A DNA stretch of 64,000 nucleotides from Rhodococcoides corynebacterioides (GCF_019834675.1 NZ_JABUBU010000007.1:60043-124042); one strand, 5' to 3'. Positions 51,450-60,412 are shown, numbered from the stretch's first letter. Numbers and translations are program-made. The notes: generated by a model not told the origin, from the letters alone.

Positions 51450-52765
51450 CGGGCGAGCAGGCGCCGCGGCGCCGCGGTCCGCCGGATCGCCGGCGCCACC
51501 GGGCGGCCCCGCAGCAGTCCGTCGACCGATCCCGCCTCGAGCGCCCGGCGGTAGACCGCGGCGGCGCCGCGCACCGCGTCGACCGTGTGGTCGACGTCCG
51601 CGTCGGTGTGCGCCGCGGAAGTCACGAACGACTGCCCGAGCACTCCCCGCAGAATCAGCTCCTGCAGGAAGAGCGTGCGGAACGCCTGCGACGGAGCGCC
51701 GTTCGCGTCCAGCGTGGTGAAGATCGCGCAACTCGGTCGTCCCAGTACCCGGACGTGATCGCCGATACCGGCCTCGATGCACACCTGCGTCACCGCGTCG
51801 GTCAGGCGGGTACCGGCGCGCTCCATCGCACCCACCGGATCCTCCGTCTCGTACGCGTGGACGACGGCGCGAAAGGCAGCCAGCCCCAACGTCTCCGGAC
51901 CGTGGGTGGTGGAGAGGAGGAAGACCCGGTCGGCGTCGGTGTCCAGACCGCCGAGCTGCATGAGGTCCCGTCGTCCGGCCAACGCGGAGATCGGCACACC
52001 GTTGCCCATCGCCTTGCCCCAGCAGGACAGGTCCGGGGTGACCCCGTACACGGACTGGGCGCCGGCCGCCGACCAGCGGAAGCCGGTGATCATCTCGTCG
52101 AACACCAACACCACCCCGTGCCGGTCGCACAGCGCACGCACGGCCGCGAGGAAACCGAGCTCGGGTTCGGCCAGCGCACCCGCCGCCTCCATCACCACGC
52201 ACGCGACGTCGTGCTCCGAGAGCAGACGACCCAGCGCGTCGGCGTCGTTGTAGGGGAACCGGTGCACCACGCTCGCCGGGATTCCGGCGTTCATCTCGGT
52301 GGTGCCGATGAACCAGTCGTCCACCGAGAAGAACGGCTGCCGACACACCGCGACGTCCGTCCGCCCGGTGGCGGCACGCGCCAGCCGTACGGCCGCGGTG
52401 GTGGTGTCCGACCCGTTCTTCGCGAACTTCACCATCTCGGCCGTCGGAACCGTCCGCAGGAAGTCCTCGGCCGCCGCCACTTCGAGCGAGGTCGGGCGGG
52501 AGAAGTTGGTGCCCGACGCGACCGCCTCGGTCACCGCGGCCACCACTCCCGGGTGGCCGTGACCGAGGGTCACCGAGCGCAGTCCCATGCCGTACTCGAC
52601 GTAGCAGTTCTCGTCCACGTCCCACACCCGCGCACCCGCCCCGCGGGTCAACACCGGCGCGAGATCCTCGGGGTACTGGTCCGACCCGCGGGCGTAGGTG
52701 TGGGCGCCGCCGGGCACGAGTCGGTGCAACCGGTCCTGCAGAGCAGTGGATCGCGGCAGGGTCAT
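51446..52765 (-). CDS. Class III aminotransferase (glutamate-1-semialdehyde aminomutase-like)
   Basis: 439 residues, PLP-dependent fold-type I. LVPGGAHTYARGSDQYPED and VWDVDENCYVEYGMGLRSVTLGHGHP at the N-terminus; KFAKNGSDTTTAAVRLARAATGR (phosphate-binding); LVFDEMITGFRW (Asp for PLP N1); PLP lysine in SCWGKAMGNGVPISAL. It is not the haem-pathway HemL, which has a different N-terminus. Position at the end of a glycan cluster suggests it aminates or isomerises a sugar- or lipid-derived aldehyde. ATGA overlap with the flippase gene upstream. Confidence 0.85.
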   Translation of the reverse strand: MTLPRSTALQDRLHRLVPGGAHTYARGSDQYPEDLAPVLTRGAGARVWDVDENCYVEYGMGLRSVTLGHGHPGVVAAVTEAVASGTNFSRPTSLEVAAAEDFLRTVPTAEMVKFAKNGSDTTTAAVRLARAATGRTDVAVCRQPFFSVDDWFIGTTEMNAGIPASVVHRFPYNDADALGRLLSEHDVACVVMEAAGALAEPELGFLAAVRALCDRHGVVLVFDEMITGFRWSAAGAQSVYGVTPDLSCWGKAMGNGVPISALAGRRDLMQLGGLDTDADRVFLLSTTHGPETLGLAAFRAVVHAYETEDPVGAMERAGTRLTDAVTQVCIEAGIGDHVRVLGRPSCAIFTTLDANGAPSQAFRTLFLQELILRGVLGQSFVTSAAHTDADVDHTVDAVRGAAAVYRRALEAGSVDGLLRGRPVAPAIRRTAAPRRLLAR

Positions 52766-53997
52766 GGGGAGACCTTCCGGGTGGTCGGGGTGGTCGCGTT
52801 CCCGGAACGATCGGCGGGCGCGCGAAGGGCGGTGAGGACGAACCAGGTGGCGACGGCCCACTCGGACACCACCACGCCGATCACCATGGTGAGCACGGAT
52901 CCGGTGACCGCGGTGATCGCGAGGGCGACGCCCGCCGTGGCCACGCCCACGATCGCCCCCGTCAGCACCGTCGACGTCCGACGACGGGCCGGAAGGACGG
53001 CCGTCGTGACGTACGACGTCAGCGTGGTGGCGGGCAGGATCCAGGCCATGATGCGCAGCAGATTCACGGCGTCGTCGAACTCGGTGCCGTAGACGACGCG
53101 CACGGCGAGGGGCGCGGCCACCGTGATCGCCGCGGCCGCGACGACGGCCACCGCGACGCAGCCGAGCGCCCCGCGGGAGACGCGTCGGTCGAAGTCGGCG
53201 TCCGCGCTGCGCCGCACCATGCGGGGCAGGAGCGCGAACCCGATCGGATCGAGCACCGATTGCCCGGCCCGCACCAATCGGTCCGCCGCGGAGTACACGC
53301 CGAGCGACGCCGCGTTCAGCACCGCCGAGTAGGCGGCCGCGCCGCCCTGGCCATAGCCGGTGAGCAGCAGGCGCGACGCGAGTACCGGTGCGGCCGTGCG
53401 CAGGATCGGCCCGACGGCCGTGGTGAACTGCACCCGGCCCAGCCGCCGGTCGGTGTCGATCCAGGTCGCGGCGACGGTGACCAACGACGACGCGCCGAGG
53501 CAGGCGAGCGCGACCTCGGGCGTCGGGAAACGAGGGAGTGCGACGACCAGGATCACCAGGTACACCACCCGGCCGGCCGCCTGATAGGCCGTCGACGCAC
53601 CGAACCGGCCGTGGCCGATCAGCACCCAGTCCTCCGAGAGCGACCAGACGCCGCCGGCCACGGCGCCCACCAGCAGCATGCGCGGGGCGTCGTGCAGTCC
53701 GGCGGCCCAGCCGGCGGCGAGGGCGAACACCAGCGCGGCGAAGATCGTCAGCCGCACCACGGCGTAGGCGCCCCGGACGCGGTGGACGTCGTCGTCGTGC
53801 ACCCGCGCCGAGAAGTACTGGGTGGCACCGAGATCGACGAGCACCGACCCGAGGAAGTACGCCGACATCCCGACGGCGACCAGTCCGACTCCCTCGGTGC
53901 CCAGCAGTCGCGCCGTGAGCGGCAGGGTGATCAGGGTGACGAGGAACTGCCCGTAGGTTCCGAACCCCACGAGCAGAACGTCGCGCAGCAGCCGCAC
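52762..53997 (-). CDS. Oligosaccharide flippase (Wzx-like, MOP superfamily)
   Basis: 411 residues with about twelve membrane helices. The first, LLRDVLLVGFGTYGQFLVTLITLPLTARLLGTEGVG, shows the typical Wzx start. Later segments include AAAYSAVLNAASLGVYSAADRLVRAGQSVLDPIGFALLPRMV, the conserved region of polysaccharide transport proteins. It would flip an undecaprenyl- or polyprenyl-linked saccharide across the membrane. The GTG start at 53997 is two bases after the glycosyltransferase stop; a longer frame is unlikely because it would run through that gene. Confidence 0.85.
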   Translation of the reverse strand: MRLLRDVLLVGFGTYGQFLVTLITLPLTARLLGTEGVGLVAVGMSAYFLGSVLVDLGATQYFSARVHDDDVHRVRGAYAVVRLTIFAALVFALAAGWAAGLHDAPRMLLVGAVAGGVWSLSEDWVLIGHGRFGASTAYQAAGRVVYLVILVVALPRFPTPEVALACLGASSLVTVAATWIDTDRRLGRVQFTTAVGPILRTAAPVLASRLLLTGYGQGGAAAYSAVLNAASLGVYSAADRLVRAGQSVLDPIGFALLPRMVRRSADADFDRRVSRGALGCVAVAVVAAAAITVAAPLAVRVVYGTEFDDAVNLLRIMAWILPATTLTSYVTTAVLPARRRTSTVLTGAIVGVATAGVALAITAVTGSVLTMVIGVVVSEWAVATWFVLTALRAPADRSGNATTPTTRKVSP

Positions 53998-53999
53998 CG

Positions 54000-54839
54000 T
54001 CAGCGCCGCCGCAGCCCGCGCATCATCGCGCCCGCCCGCACCTGCAGTCGGATCAGCACCGCGTCGAGGATGCGGCGATCCCCGGCCACCACGTCGCGGA
54101 GGCTGACGAAGCCGGGCATCTCCCGGGCCAGGCGATGGTGCAGGCGCACCGATTCGCTGAGCTTGCTGTAGCTCGACGTGCGGCTGCACAGGTTGAACGT
54201 CGAGTCGCGCCACGCCGCGTCGACGCTCTCGACGCCGTGGAAGTCACCGTGTACGCCCATGCGGGCGAAGAGGTCGACGTCCATCGGGAAGACCAGATCC
54301 CCGCGGAACCCGCCGACGCGGTCGTAGAGGTCGCGGCGGAACATCGTGGCGGCGGTGGGTCCGAACTCGGCGGGGCCCCGGCGCACGATCACCCCGGCGA
54401 GGTCCTTGCCGGCCCGGCGGCCGAGCAGCCCCGGCAGACCCAGGCCCGTCTCCTTGACCGCGCCGTCCTCGTCGATCACCTCGAACCGCGACGACACCAC
54501 CGACACCGCCGGGTCCGCGAGCACCTCCTGCTGCCCGGCGAGCGCACCGGGGCGGATCACGTCGTCGGCGCACACCACCTTGACCAGCCGGCCCGTCGAG
54601 CGTCGGACCGCGGCGTTCCAGTTGTCGCCGATCGGCAGCACCTGCCGGTTGCGCTCCACTCGCACCCGCGGGTCGTCGAAGGAGCGCGCGATCGCGCCCG
54701 TCTCGTCGGTGCTGGCGTTGTCGAGCACCAGCACCTCCATCTCGACGTCCTGGTCGAGCACCGAGCGCAGGGTGGTCTCGAGGGTGCGGCCCGCCTCGTA
54801 GGCGGGGATGCAGACCGACAGGGGGGCGGGCGCGGTCAT
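54000..54839 (-). CDS. Glycosyltransferase family 2
   Basis: 279 residues, GT-A fold. LSVCIPAYEAGRTLETTLRSVLDQD at the N-terminus; LVLDNASTDETGAIA; metal-binding KVVCADDVIRPGAL; FPMDVDLFARMG as the acceptor-side motif; helical tail with SESVRLHHRLAREMPGF. It adds one sugar to an unknown acceptor. It is the only clear glycosyltransferase of the cluster. ATGA overlap with the methyltransferase-like gene upstream. Confidence 0.88.
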   Translation of the reverse strand: MTAPAPLSVCIPAYEAGRTLETTLRSVLDQDVEMEVLVLDNASTDETGAIARSFDDPRVRVERNRQVLPIGDNWNAAVRRSTGRLVKVVCADDVIRPGALAGQQEVLADPAVSVVSSRFEVIDEDGAVKETGLGLPGLLGRRAGKDLAGVIVRRGPAEFGPTAATMFRRDLYDRVGGFRGDLVFPMDVDLFARMGVHGDFHGVESVDAAWRDSTFNLCSRTSSYSKLSESVRLHHRLAREMPGFVSLRDVVAGDRRILDAVLIRLQVRAGAMMRGLRRR

Positions 54840-55966
54840 CGGCGCGGTCCTTCCGTGAGCAGAGCGAGGTCGTGGAACTCGACGCCCGGGTGGGCGGCCG
54901 CGACCTCGGTGAGCAGGTCCGGCACGGTGACGACGACGCGGTCGGGCCGCGACGCCGCCAACCAGTCGGGACCGACGATGGGCACGGTGGTGCCCGGCAT
55001 GCGTCGACCCCACTTGGCGGGCGAGGCGTCCACCACCGCCGGCATCGACGCGGCGTCGACGCCGGCCAGGGCGAACAGGGCCACCGCACGCGACGCGGCG
55101 CCGTAGGCGGCCGTCGAGATGCCCTCCGCCGCAGCGTCGGTCAGCACGCGCCGCAGCGCCTGCACCTCGGCGGTCACGGCCGACCCCAGCTCGGACACCA
55201 CGGCGGGATCGGTGACCCCGAGCGCCCGTTCGTCCGCCAGCACGTCCCGCGCGCGGGCGAGGTCCGTGGGCACCGCGCGCGCGGCGGAGGCGGTGGGCCG
55301 CGCCGTGACCAGCAGCGTGCCCCCGTAGAGGTCGGACTCCCAGCATCCCGTGGGCACCAGACCGGCGGCGGACAGCGCCCGCTCCAGCGCGGTGAGCGAC
55401 CAGTACGCGAAGTGCCCGTGCCGCACCGACGTCCACTGGCGACGGCGCACGATGGTGGCCAGCGAATGAATCTGCAGCACCAGCACGCCGTCGGGGGTCA
55501 GTCGACGGGCGCGATCACGCAGCGCCGCAGCCTGATTCGGCTCGTGCATGAGACCGAGACCGTCGACGATCAGGTCCGCCGGGGCGTCGTCGTCGATCGC
55601 CGGTCGGGCGTCGCGCACGCCGCGGGCCACGAACCCGGGGATCCAGGACCCGCCGTGCGGACTGCCGAACTCCCGCACCACCGTCGCCTCGCCGACCCAT
55701 CCCCGCGCCGCGATCTCCTCGATCGCGCGCTCGCCCGCGAGGCGCACCGCTTCCGGCTCCACCCCGCGCGGCTCGTCGGCGATGGTGTCGTCGCCGGGCA
55801 GCTGCGCCAGGCCACAGGCCGCACACAGCGCGAGGCGCAGCACGTGGCGGGGATCGGCGGCCGGGTCGGACTCGACCGGGGGGAAGTGATCCGCCGCCGG
55901 AACCGCCCCGAGGTCGAGCACGGTCACCGGATCGGCGGCCCCGCAGACGCGGCACGACGCACTCAC
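54836..55966 (-). CDS. Methyltransferase of the NDP-sugar C-methyltransferase type, catalytic residues altered
   Basis: 376 residues in three parts. An N-terminal zinc-finger-like domain (CRVCG and LCAACGLAQL) comes first. A middle domain corresponding to the SAM fold has its glycine loop reading REFGSPHGGSW instead of ExxSNDGxxL. A C-terminal domain follows (STAAYGAASRAVALFALAGVD). Compared with the paralogue at 59108, the catalytic YHEHFQYW has become RHGHFAYW: the Tyr and Glu used in TcaB9-type enzymes are lost, one His is kept. SAM binding and C-3 methylation are therefore doubtful. It may have another activity or a structural role. ATGA overlap with the GT2 gene. Confidence 0.7.
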   Translation of the reverse strand: MSASCRVCGAADPVTVLDLGAVPAADHFPPVESDPAADPRHVLRLALCAACGLAQLPGDDTIADEPRGVEPEAVRLAGERAIEEIAARGWVGEATVVREFGSPHGGSWIPGFVARGVRDARPAIDDDAPADLIVDGLGLMHEPNQAAALRDRARRLTPDGVLVLQIHSLATIVRRRQWTSVRHGHFAYWSLTALERALSAAGLVPTGCWESDLYGGTLLVTARPTASAARAVPTDLARARDVLADERALGVTDPAVVSELGSAVTAEVQALRRVLTDAAAEGISTAAYGAASRAVALFALAGVDAASMPAVVDASPAKWGRRMPGTTVPIVGPDWLAASRPDRVVVTVPDLLTEVAAAHPGVEFHDLALLTEGPRR

Positions 55967-56004
55967 GACGAGACCGCCGGGTCGGTGTCGGTCACACTGG
56001 ACTC

Positions 56005-56565
56005 ATGCGCGCTCTCACCACGCCCCTGCCGGACGTTCTGGTGTTCCTGCCCACGCCCCATCGGGACGACCGCGGGTTCTTCACCCGGACGTTCGACACG
56101 GAGATCTTCGACGCCGCCGTCGCGGAGCACACCGCGCTCGACGTCCGCGCCGCGGACTTCCGCCAGGATTCCCAATCCCGTTCCAGCGCCGGTGTTCTGC
56201 GCGGTCTCCACGGGCGCGGCGGTCGCGGCGAGACCAAGCTCGTGCGCTGCGCGCGGGGCGCCGTGCAGGACGTCGTGGTCGACGCGCGACCCACCTCGCC
56301 CGCCTTCGGCCGGTGGCATGCCGTGCTGCTCGACGACGTCGACTTCGCGCACCTGCTGGTGCCGCCCGGCTTCCTGCACGGCTTCCTCACCCTCAGCGAG
56401 ACGGCCGACGTCTGCTACCGCATCGACCGCCCGCACGACCCCACCGAGGACGTCGGGGTGCGGTGGGACGATCCCGCGCTCGCCGTCGGCTGGCAGCACG
56501 CCCCCGAGACGGTGAGCGCCCGTGACGCGGCCGCCGGCTCGTGGGCCGATCTGACCTCGTCGTAA
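56005..56565 (+). CDS. dTDP-4-dehydrorhamnose 3,5-epimerase-like protein
   Basis: 186 residues, cupin-fold RmlC type. Catalytic His69 in VLRGLHGRGG and Tyr138 in VCYRIDRP are present. LLVPPGFLHGFLTLSETADV and VRWDDPALAVGW are conserved. The usual SQNNHS stretch before RGLH is changed to SQSRSSAG. It probably epimerises a 4-keto-6-deoxy sugar nucleotide. It is the only plus-strand gene inside the cluster. CACACT lies 6 bases before the ATG, a near-match to the leaderless -10. No rmlA/rmlB/rmlD genes are in this window. Confidence 0.85.
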   Translation: MRALTTPLPDVLVFLPTPHRDDRGFFTRTFDTEIFDAAVAEHTALDVRAADFRQDSQSRSSAGVLRGLHGRGGRGETKLVRCARGAVQDVVVDARPTSPAFGRWHAVLLDDVDFAHLLVPPGFLHGFLTLSETADVCYRIDRPHDPTEDVGVRWDDPALAVGWQHAPETVSARDAAAGSWADLTSS

Positions 56566-56608
56566 CGCGGCGACACCGGCGGGGCCCGAGCACCCCGAGC
56601 GCCGCCGC

Positions 56609-57649
56609 TCAGGCACGGTGTACCGCCGCGGCGGGAACCGACTGCAGCGTCTCGCTCAACTCCCCCGCGCGCTGGAGCGCGGTGATGCGCGCGAGCCGGG
56701 TGAAGCGCTGCGCCAGGGCATCGGCCGTCAGCCCGTGCCGGTCGTACGCCTCGGCCAGCTCCACCACCCCGTCGCGAATGCCCCAGTGCGGCACGAACTC
56801 CGGCAGCACCCGTCGTGCCTCCGAGAAGTCGACGCGGTAGGAACGCGGGTCGGCTCCGTACTCGCCGGTGATCACCACCTCGGCGCCGGTCACCTCGGCC
56901 ACCGTCTCGGCGACCTGCGCGACCGTCACGTTGTTGGCCTCGGTCCCGACGTTCAGGGCCCGACCGCGCACCCGCACCTCCGGTGCCTCGAGCGCCGCGA
57001 CGAAGGCCGCCGCGATGTCGCGAGCGTGCACCAACGGGCGCCACGGGGTGCCGTCGGACTTCACCACCACCCGCCCGGTCAACACCGCCGACGCGGTGAG
57101 GTCGTTGACGACGATGTCGGCGCGCAGCCGCGGCGAGAACCCGAATGCCGTGGCGTTGCGCAGGAACACCGGCACGAAGTCGTCGTCGGCCAGGGCGGCG
57201 ACGTCGTCCTCCACCCGCACCTTGCTCACCGCGTACGGCGTGAGCGGTCGCAGCGGCGCGTCCTCGGTGACGGCGTCGGCGCCGGCCGCGCCGTACACCG
57301 AGCACGTCGACGCGTACAGGAAGCGGTGTACCCCGGCCTCTTTCGCCGCGCGGGCCAAGCGGACCGACGCGTGATGGTTGATCTCGTGCGTGACGTCCGG
57401 CGCCAGCGTGCCCAGCGGGTCGTTGGAGAGCGCGGCCAGATGGATCACCGCGTCGAATCCGCGCAGACGGTCCGCGGTGACGTCCCGCAGGTCGATCCGC
57501 AGCGCGTCGGGCTCGGCCGGGGCGGGGCCGAGCAGGCAGTCGGCGAACCACCCGGTGTCCAGCCCGACCACGGTGTGGCCGCGTTCGACGAGCAACGGCA
57601 CCATGACGGTGCCGAGGTAACCCTGGTGTCCGGTGACGAGAACGTGCAT
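56609..57649 (-). CDS. NAD-dependent epimerase/dehydratase (SDR family)
   Basis: 346 residues, extended SDR. VLVTGHQGYLGTVMVPLLVERGH (NAD-binding GxxGxxG); DVIHLAALSNDP-like stretch AVIHLAALSNDPLG; catalytic Ser/Thr in YASTCSVYGAAG and YxxxK in PYAVSKVRVE; substrate-domain FGFSPRLRADIVVNDLTASA. This subgroup occurs in actinobacterial sugar clusters. It acts on an NDP-sugar, possibly the 4-keto sugar made elsewhere. The start overlaps the stop of the PIG-L gene by one base (TAATG). Confidence 0.88.
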   Translation of the reverse strand: MHVLVTGHQGYLGTVMVPLLVERGHTVVGLDTGWFADCLLGPAPAEPDALRIDLRDVTADRLRGFDAVIHLAALSNDPLGTLAPDVTHEINHHASVRLARAAKEAGVHRFLYASTCSVYGAAGADAVTEDAPLRPLTPYAVSKVRVEDDVAALADDDFVPVFLRNATAFGFSPRLRADIVVNDLTASAVLTGRVVVKSDGTPWRPLVHARDIAAAFVAALEAPEVRVRGRALNVGTEANNVTVAQVAETVAEVTGAEVVITGEYGADPRSYRVDFSEARRVLPEFVPHWGIRDGVVELAEAYDRHGLTADALAQRFTRLARITALQRAGELSETLQSVPAAAVHRA

Positions 57650-58317
57650 TACGGCTCCCTCTCGAAATGTCCTGCGCCGCCGACGGTCAGCAGCATCTTC
57701 TCCACGACGAATCCCTCCGCGTACCGGCTGCGGCACTGCACACCGCGCAGTCGCGCCAGGCCCAGGAAGGTCTCGTCGTCGTACCAGTCGTGGCCGTGCT
57801 GCGAGCGGTAGTGCGTCGACAGCAGTGCCGCCTTGCGCCGCGCCACCTCGTCCGGCAGCGGAATCAGCACCGTCGTGCGCGGCAGGTCCGATTCCCACTT
57901 GACGATCTCGTAACCCAGCACCAGATGATCGCGAAAGGTGGTGGGCACCAACTTCGCCAGCAACCGGTGGTCCTGGTGCGCGTCCGCGCGTTGCGGGGCC
58001 AGCACGACGTCCGGCTCGCACGTGCGGCGGAACTCCTCGAGTCCCTCCTTGACCGTGTTCCAGTGCTGCGGCGACCGCCCGTCGGGAACGTCGAGCACCG
58101 TCAGGTGCACCGCGGCGCCGGAACAGAAGTCCGCCAACGCGGCCCGCTCCTCGTCCTCGCGTGCGGTGCCGCCGCCGGTGAGCACCAGCGCGTGCACGTC
58201 CGTCACGTCGGCCGCGCACAGCGACAGCAGGGTGCCGCCCGCCCCGATCGCGATGTCGTCGGGATGCGCGCCCACCACGGCCACCGAGTGCACCGGCCCC
58301 GGCGACAGCCCGATCAT
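57649..58317 (-). CDS. PIG-L family deacetylase
   Basis: 222 residues. Zinc-binding VVGAHPDDIAIGAGG (AHPDD at ~17-21) and RADAHQDHRLLAKL (HxxH). Similar to GlcNAc-phosphatidylinositol and MshB-type de-N-acetylases, here placed in a sugar cluster, so it probably removes an N-acetyl group from a sugar nucleotide or glycoconjugate. It ends one base into the epimerase start and begins within the nucleotidyltransferase stop (ATGA). Confidence 0.88.
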   Translation of the reverse strand: MIGLSPGPVHSVAVVGAHPDDIAIGAGGTLLSLCAADVTDVHALVLTGGGTAREDEERAALADFCSGAAVHLTVLDVPDGRSPQHWNTVKEGLEEFRRTCEPDVVLAPQRADAHQDHRLLAKLVPTTFRDHLVLGYEIVKWESDLPRTTVLIPLPDEVARRKAALLSTHYRSQHGHDWYDDETFLGLARLRGVQCRSRYAEGFVVEKMLLTVGGAGHFEREP

Positions 58318-59111
58318 GCGACGCCGGCGGTGGGCCGTGCCTGCTCCCACACCGCCCACGGGCGCACACCGCGTCCGTAGTCGAGGTCGAGTTCCGCGCG
58401 CTCCTTGAACGTGTCGGCCGGCTTCCAGAACCCGTCGTGGCGGTAGCCGAACAGCTCGCCGCGGCCGGCGAGCGCCATGCACGCGTCGCCCACCAGGTCG
58501 CCCCCCGGCGGGATGTGGTCGAACACCGCCTGACTGAGGACGAAGTATCCGCCGTTCTCCCAGATGGGGAACCGGCTGACCGGCACGATCTCCTTGATCT
58601 CCCCGCCCTCGGAGACGTCGACGCAGTGGAAGCTCGACTGCGGCGGCACCACGAGCATCGAGGCCACCGCGCCCGACGCGTGGTACTTCTCGATCATCGT
58701 GTCCAGCGGGGCGTCGGTCAGCACGTCCGAGTAGTTGGCCAGGAAGTACTCGTCGTCGCCGAGGTGCTCGCGCACCCGGCGCAGGCGTTCGCCGATGGGC
58801 GACTCGACGCCCGTGTCCACGAACGTGATCGACCAGTCGCTCATGTCGGTGGCCAGCAGCTCGACCTTGCCGTCGCGCAGGACGAAATCGTTGGACTCCT
58901 CCTCGTGGTAGTCGAGGAAGAACTGCTTGATGGCCGCCGCGCCGTACCCCAGGCACAGGACGAACTCCGTGTGCCCGTAGTGCGCGTAGTACTTCATGAT
59001 GTGCCAGAGCAGGGGACGGGGGCCGACCATCTGGAGCGGCTTGGGGATGGTGTCGCCGTCCCCGTTGCGCATCCGCATGCCGTACCCGCCGCAGAACAGA
59101 ACGACCTTCAT
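58314..59111 (-). CDS. Sugar-1-phosphate nucleotidyltransferase (glucose-1-phosphate cytidylyltransferase-like)
   Basis: 265 residues. LFCGGYGMRMRNGDGDTIPKPLQMVGPRPLLWHIMKYY is the nucleotide-binding start: the family GGxGTRL motif reads GGYGMRM. YSDVLTDAPLDTMI carries the metal Asp; WENGGYFVLSQAVFDHIP and FWKPADTFKERAEL are typical of RfbF. It should make CDP- (or another NDP-) glucose. The next enzyme of that pathway, CDP-glucose 4,6-dehydratase, was not recognised in this window. ATGA overlaps on both sides. Confidence 0.85.
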   Translation of the reverse strand: MKVVLFCGGYGMRMRNGDGDTIPKPLQMVGPRPLLWHIMKYYAHYGHTEFVLCLGYGAAAIKQFFLDYHEEESNDFVLRDGKVELLATDMSDWSITFVDTGVESPIGERLRRVREHLGDDEYFLANYSDVLTDAPLDTMIEKYHASGAVASMLVVPPQSSFHCVDVSEGGEIKEIVPVSRFPIWENGGYFVLSQAVFDHIPPGGDLVGDACMALAGRGELFGYRHDGFWKPADTFKERAELDLDYGRGVRPWAVWEQARPTAGVA

Positions 59112-60412
59112 GACAGTGCCTCCGCAGGCTCGTCGGTGCTCGGGGTGACGTGGGAGAGATCGGCGGTGTGCAGGGACGGCAGCGGGAAGACCACCCGTCC
59201 ACCCCAGTCCGCCACGTACTGCAGTTGTGCGGTGAGTTCGTCCTCGAGGTTCCAGGGCAGCACCATCACGACGTCGGGACGATCGACGGCGATGCGATCC
59301 GGGTGATGGATCGGGATGCGCGTACCGGGGGTGAACCGACCGTGCTTGTACGGGTTCCGGTCCACCGTGTACTCGAGCAGGTCCGGCCGGATGCCGCAGT
59401 AGTTCAGCAGGGTGTTGCCCTTGCCGGGCGCGCCGTACCCGACCACCCGCTCACCGCGCCGTCGACAGTCGAGCAGGAACTCCAGCACGGCGGCGCGAGC
59501 CTCGCGAGCGGCGGACTCCAGGCCGCGGTATCCCGCCACCGTGTGCAGACCCGCACGGCGCTCCGCCTCCAGCAGATCCAGGGTGCGCTCGCTGGGCGGT
59601 CCCGCATTCCCGGACGGAGTGGCCCACAGGCGAATCGAGCCACCGTGCGTCGGCAGCGCCTCGACGTCGACGACCGTCAGATCGCCCTTCTCGAGCGCTC
59701 GCATCGCGGTCAGCACGGTCCAGTACTGGAAGTGCTCGTGGTAGACGGTGTCGAACTGCGCCTCCGCCACCAACTTCAGCGCGTGGTGGACCTCGATGGA
59801 CACCAGTCCGTCGTCCGCGACCAGAGTGCGCAGACCCTCGGTGAACCCGAGGACGTCGGGAATGTGGGCGTAGACGTTGTTGGCGACCACCAGGGCGGCC
59901 GGACCGTGTTCGGCCCGCACCCGCGCGGCGGTCTCCGGATTCAGGAACGCCGTCTCGGTGGGCACGCCCGCCGCCCGCGCAGCGGCGCCCACGTTGACAC
60001 TCGGTTCGATTCCGAGACAACGGATCCCACGGTCGACGACGTGGCGGAGCAGATACCCGTCGTTGCTCGCGACCTCCACCACGAACGCGTCGTCCCTGTC
60101 CTGCAGCGTCAGCCGTCGATCGGCCTCGGCGACGAACCGACGGGCGTGCTCGACCCACGACGACGAGAAGGACGAGAAGTACGCGTACTCGGTGAACGTC
60201 TCGTCCGGACTGACGAGAGCCGGGATCTGCAGCAGCAGGCACTCGCGACACACGCGCACGTGCAGGGGGTAGGTTGGCTCGGGCTCGTCCAGACCGTCCG
60301 CGGTGAGGAACGATTCGCACGGCGGGGTGGCACCCAGATCGAGGACGCTCTCGAGAACGCTCGACCCACAGAGTCGACAGAGGCGATCGAGGCGACGGGA
60401 ACGGCGCTGCAT
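59108..60412 (-). CDS. NDP-hexose C-methyltransferase-like protein
   Basis: 434 residues. An N-terminal zinc-binding domain (CRLCGSS and CRECLLLQIP) is followed by a SAM domain (VVEVASNDGYLLRHVVDRG, LGIEPSVNVG, VVANNVYAHIPD). The catalytic YHEHFQYW is intact. The C-terminal domain has VVGYGAPGKGNTLLNYCGI. This is the TcaB9/TylCIII/NovU architecture of 3-C-methyltransferases acting on 4-keto sugars. Ribosome-binding site AAGGAG seven bases before the ATG at 60412. First gene of the minus-strand unit 60412-56609. The promoter region upstream is AT-rich with repeats. Confidence 0.88.
   Translation of the reverse strand: MQRRSRRLDRLCRLCGSSVLESVLDLGATPPCESFLTADGLDEPEPTYPLHVRVCRECLLLQIPALVSPDETFTEYAYFSSFSSSWVEHARRFVAEADRRLTLQDRDDAFVVEVASNDGYLLRHVVDRGIRCLGIEPSVNVGAAARAAGVPTETAFLNPETAARVRAEHGPAALVVANNVYAHIPDVLGFTEGLRTLVADDGLVSIEVHHALKLVAEAQFDTVYHEHFQYWTVLTAMRALEKGDLTVVDVEALPTHGGSIRLWATPSGNAGPPSERTLDLLEAERRAGLHTVAGYRGLESAAREARAAVLEFLLDCRRRGERVVGYGAPGKGNTLLNYCGIRPDLLEYTVDRNPYKHGRFTPGTRIPIHHPDRIAVDRPDVVMVLPWNLEDELTAQLQYVADWGGRVVFPLPSLHTADLSHVTPSTDEPAEALS

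Noticed and set aside
51446..52765. hemL (glutamate-1-semialdehyde aminomutase for haem synthesis)
   Set aside because: It sits in a glycan operon and lacks other haem genes nearby; only superfamily membership is supported.
49292..53092. Open frame of more than 1200 codons on the plus strand across the ABC operon, oxidoreductase and aminotransferase genes
   Set aside because: It runs through well-supported genes in other frames and its translation is Arg/Gly/Ala-rich with no family features; a GC-rich shadow.
56005..57649. dTDP-rhamnose pathway
   Set aside because: Only an RmlC-like epimerase and one SDR are present; no RmlA, RmlB or RmlD was recognised, and the nucleotidyltransferase looks like the cytidylyl type.
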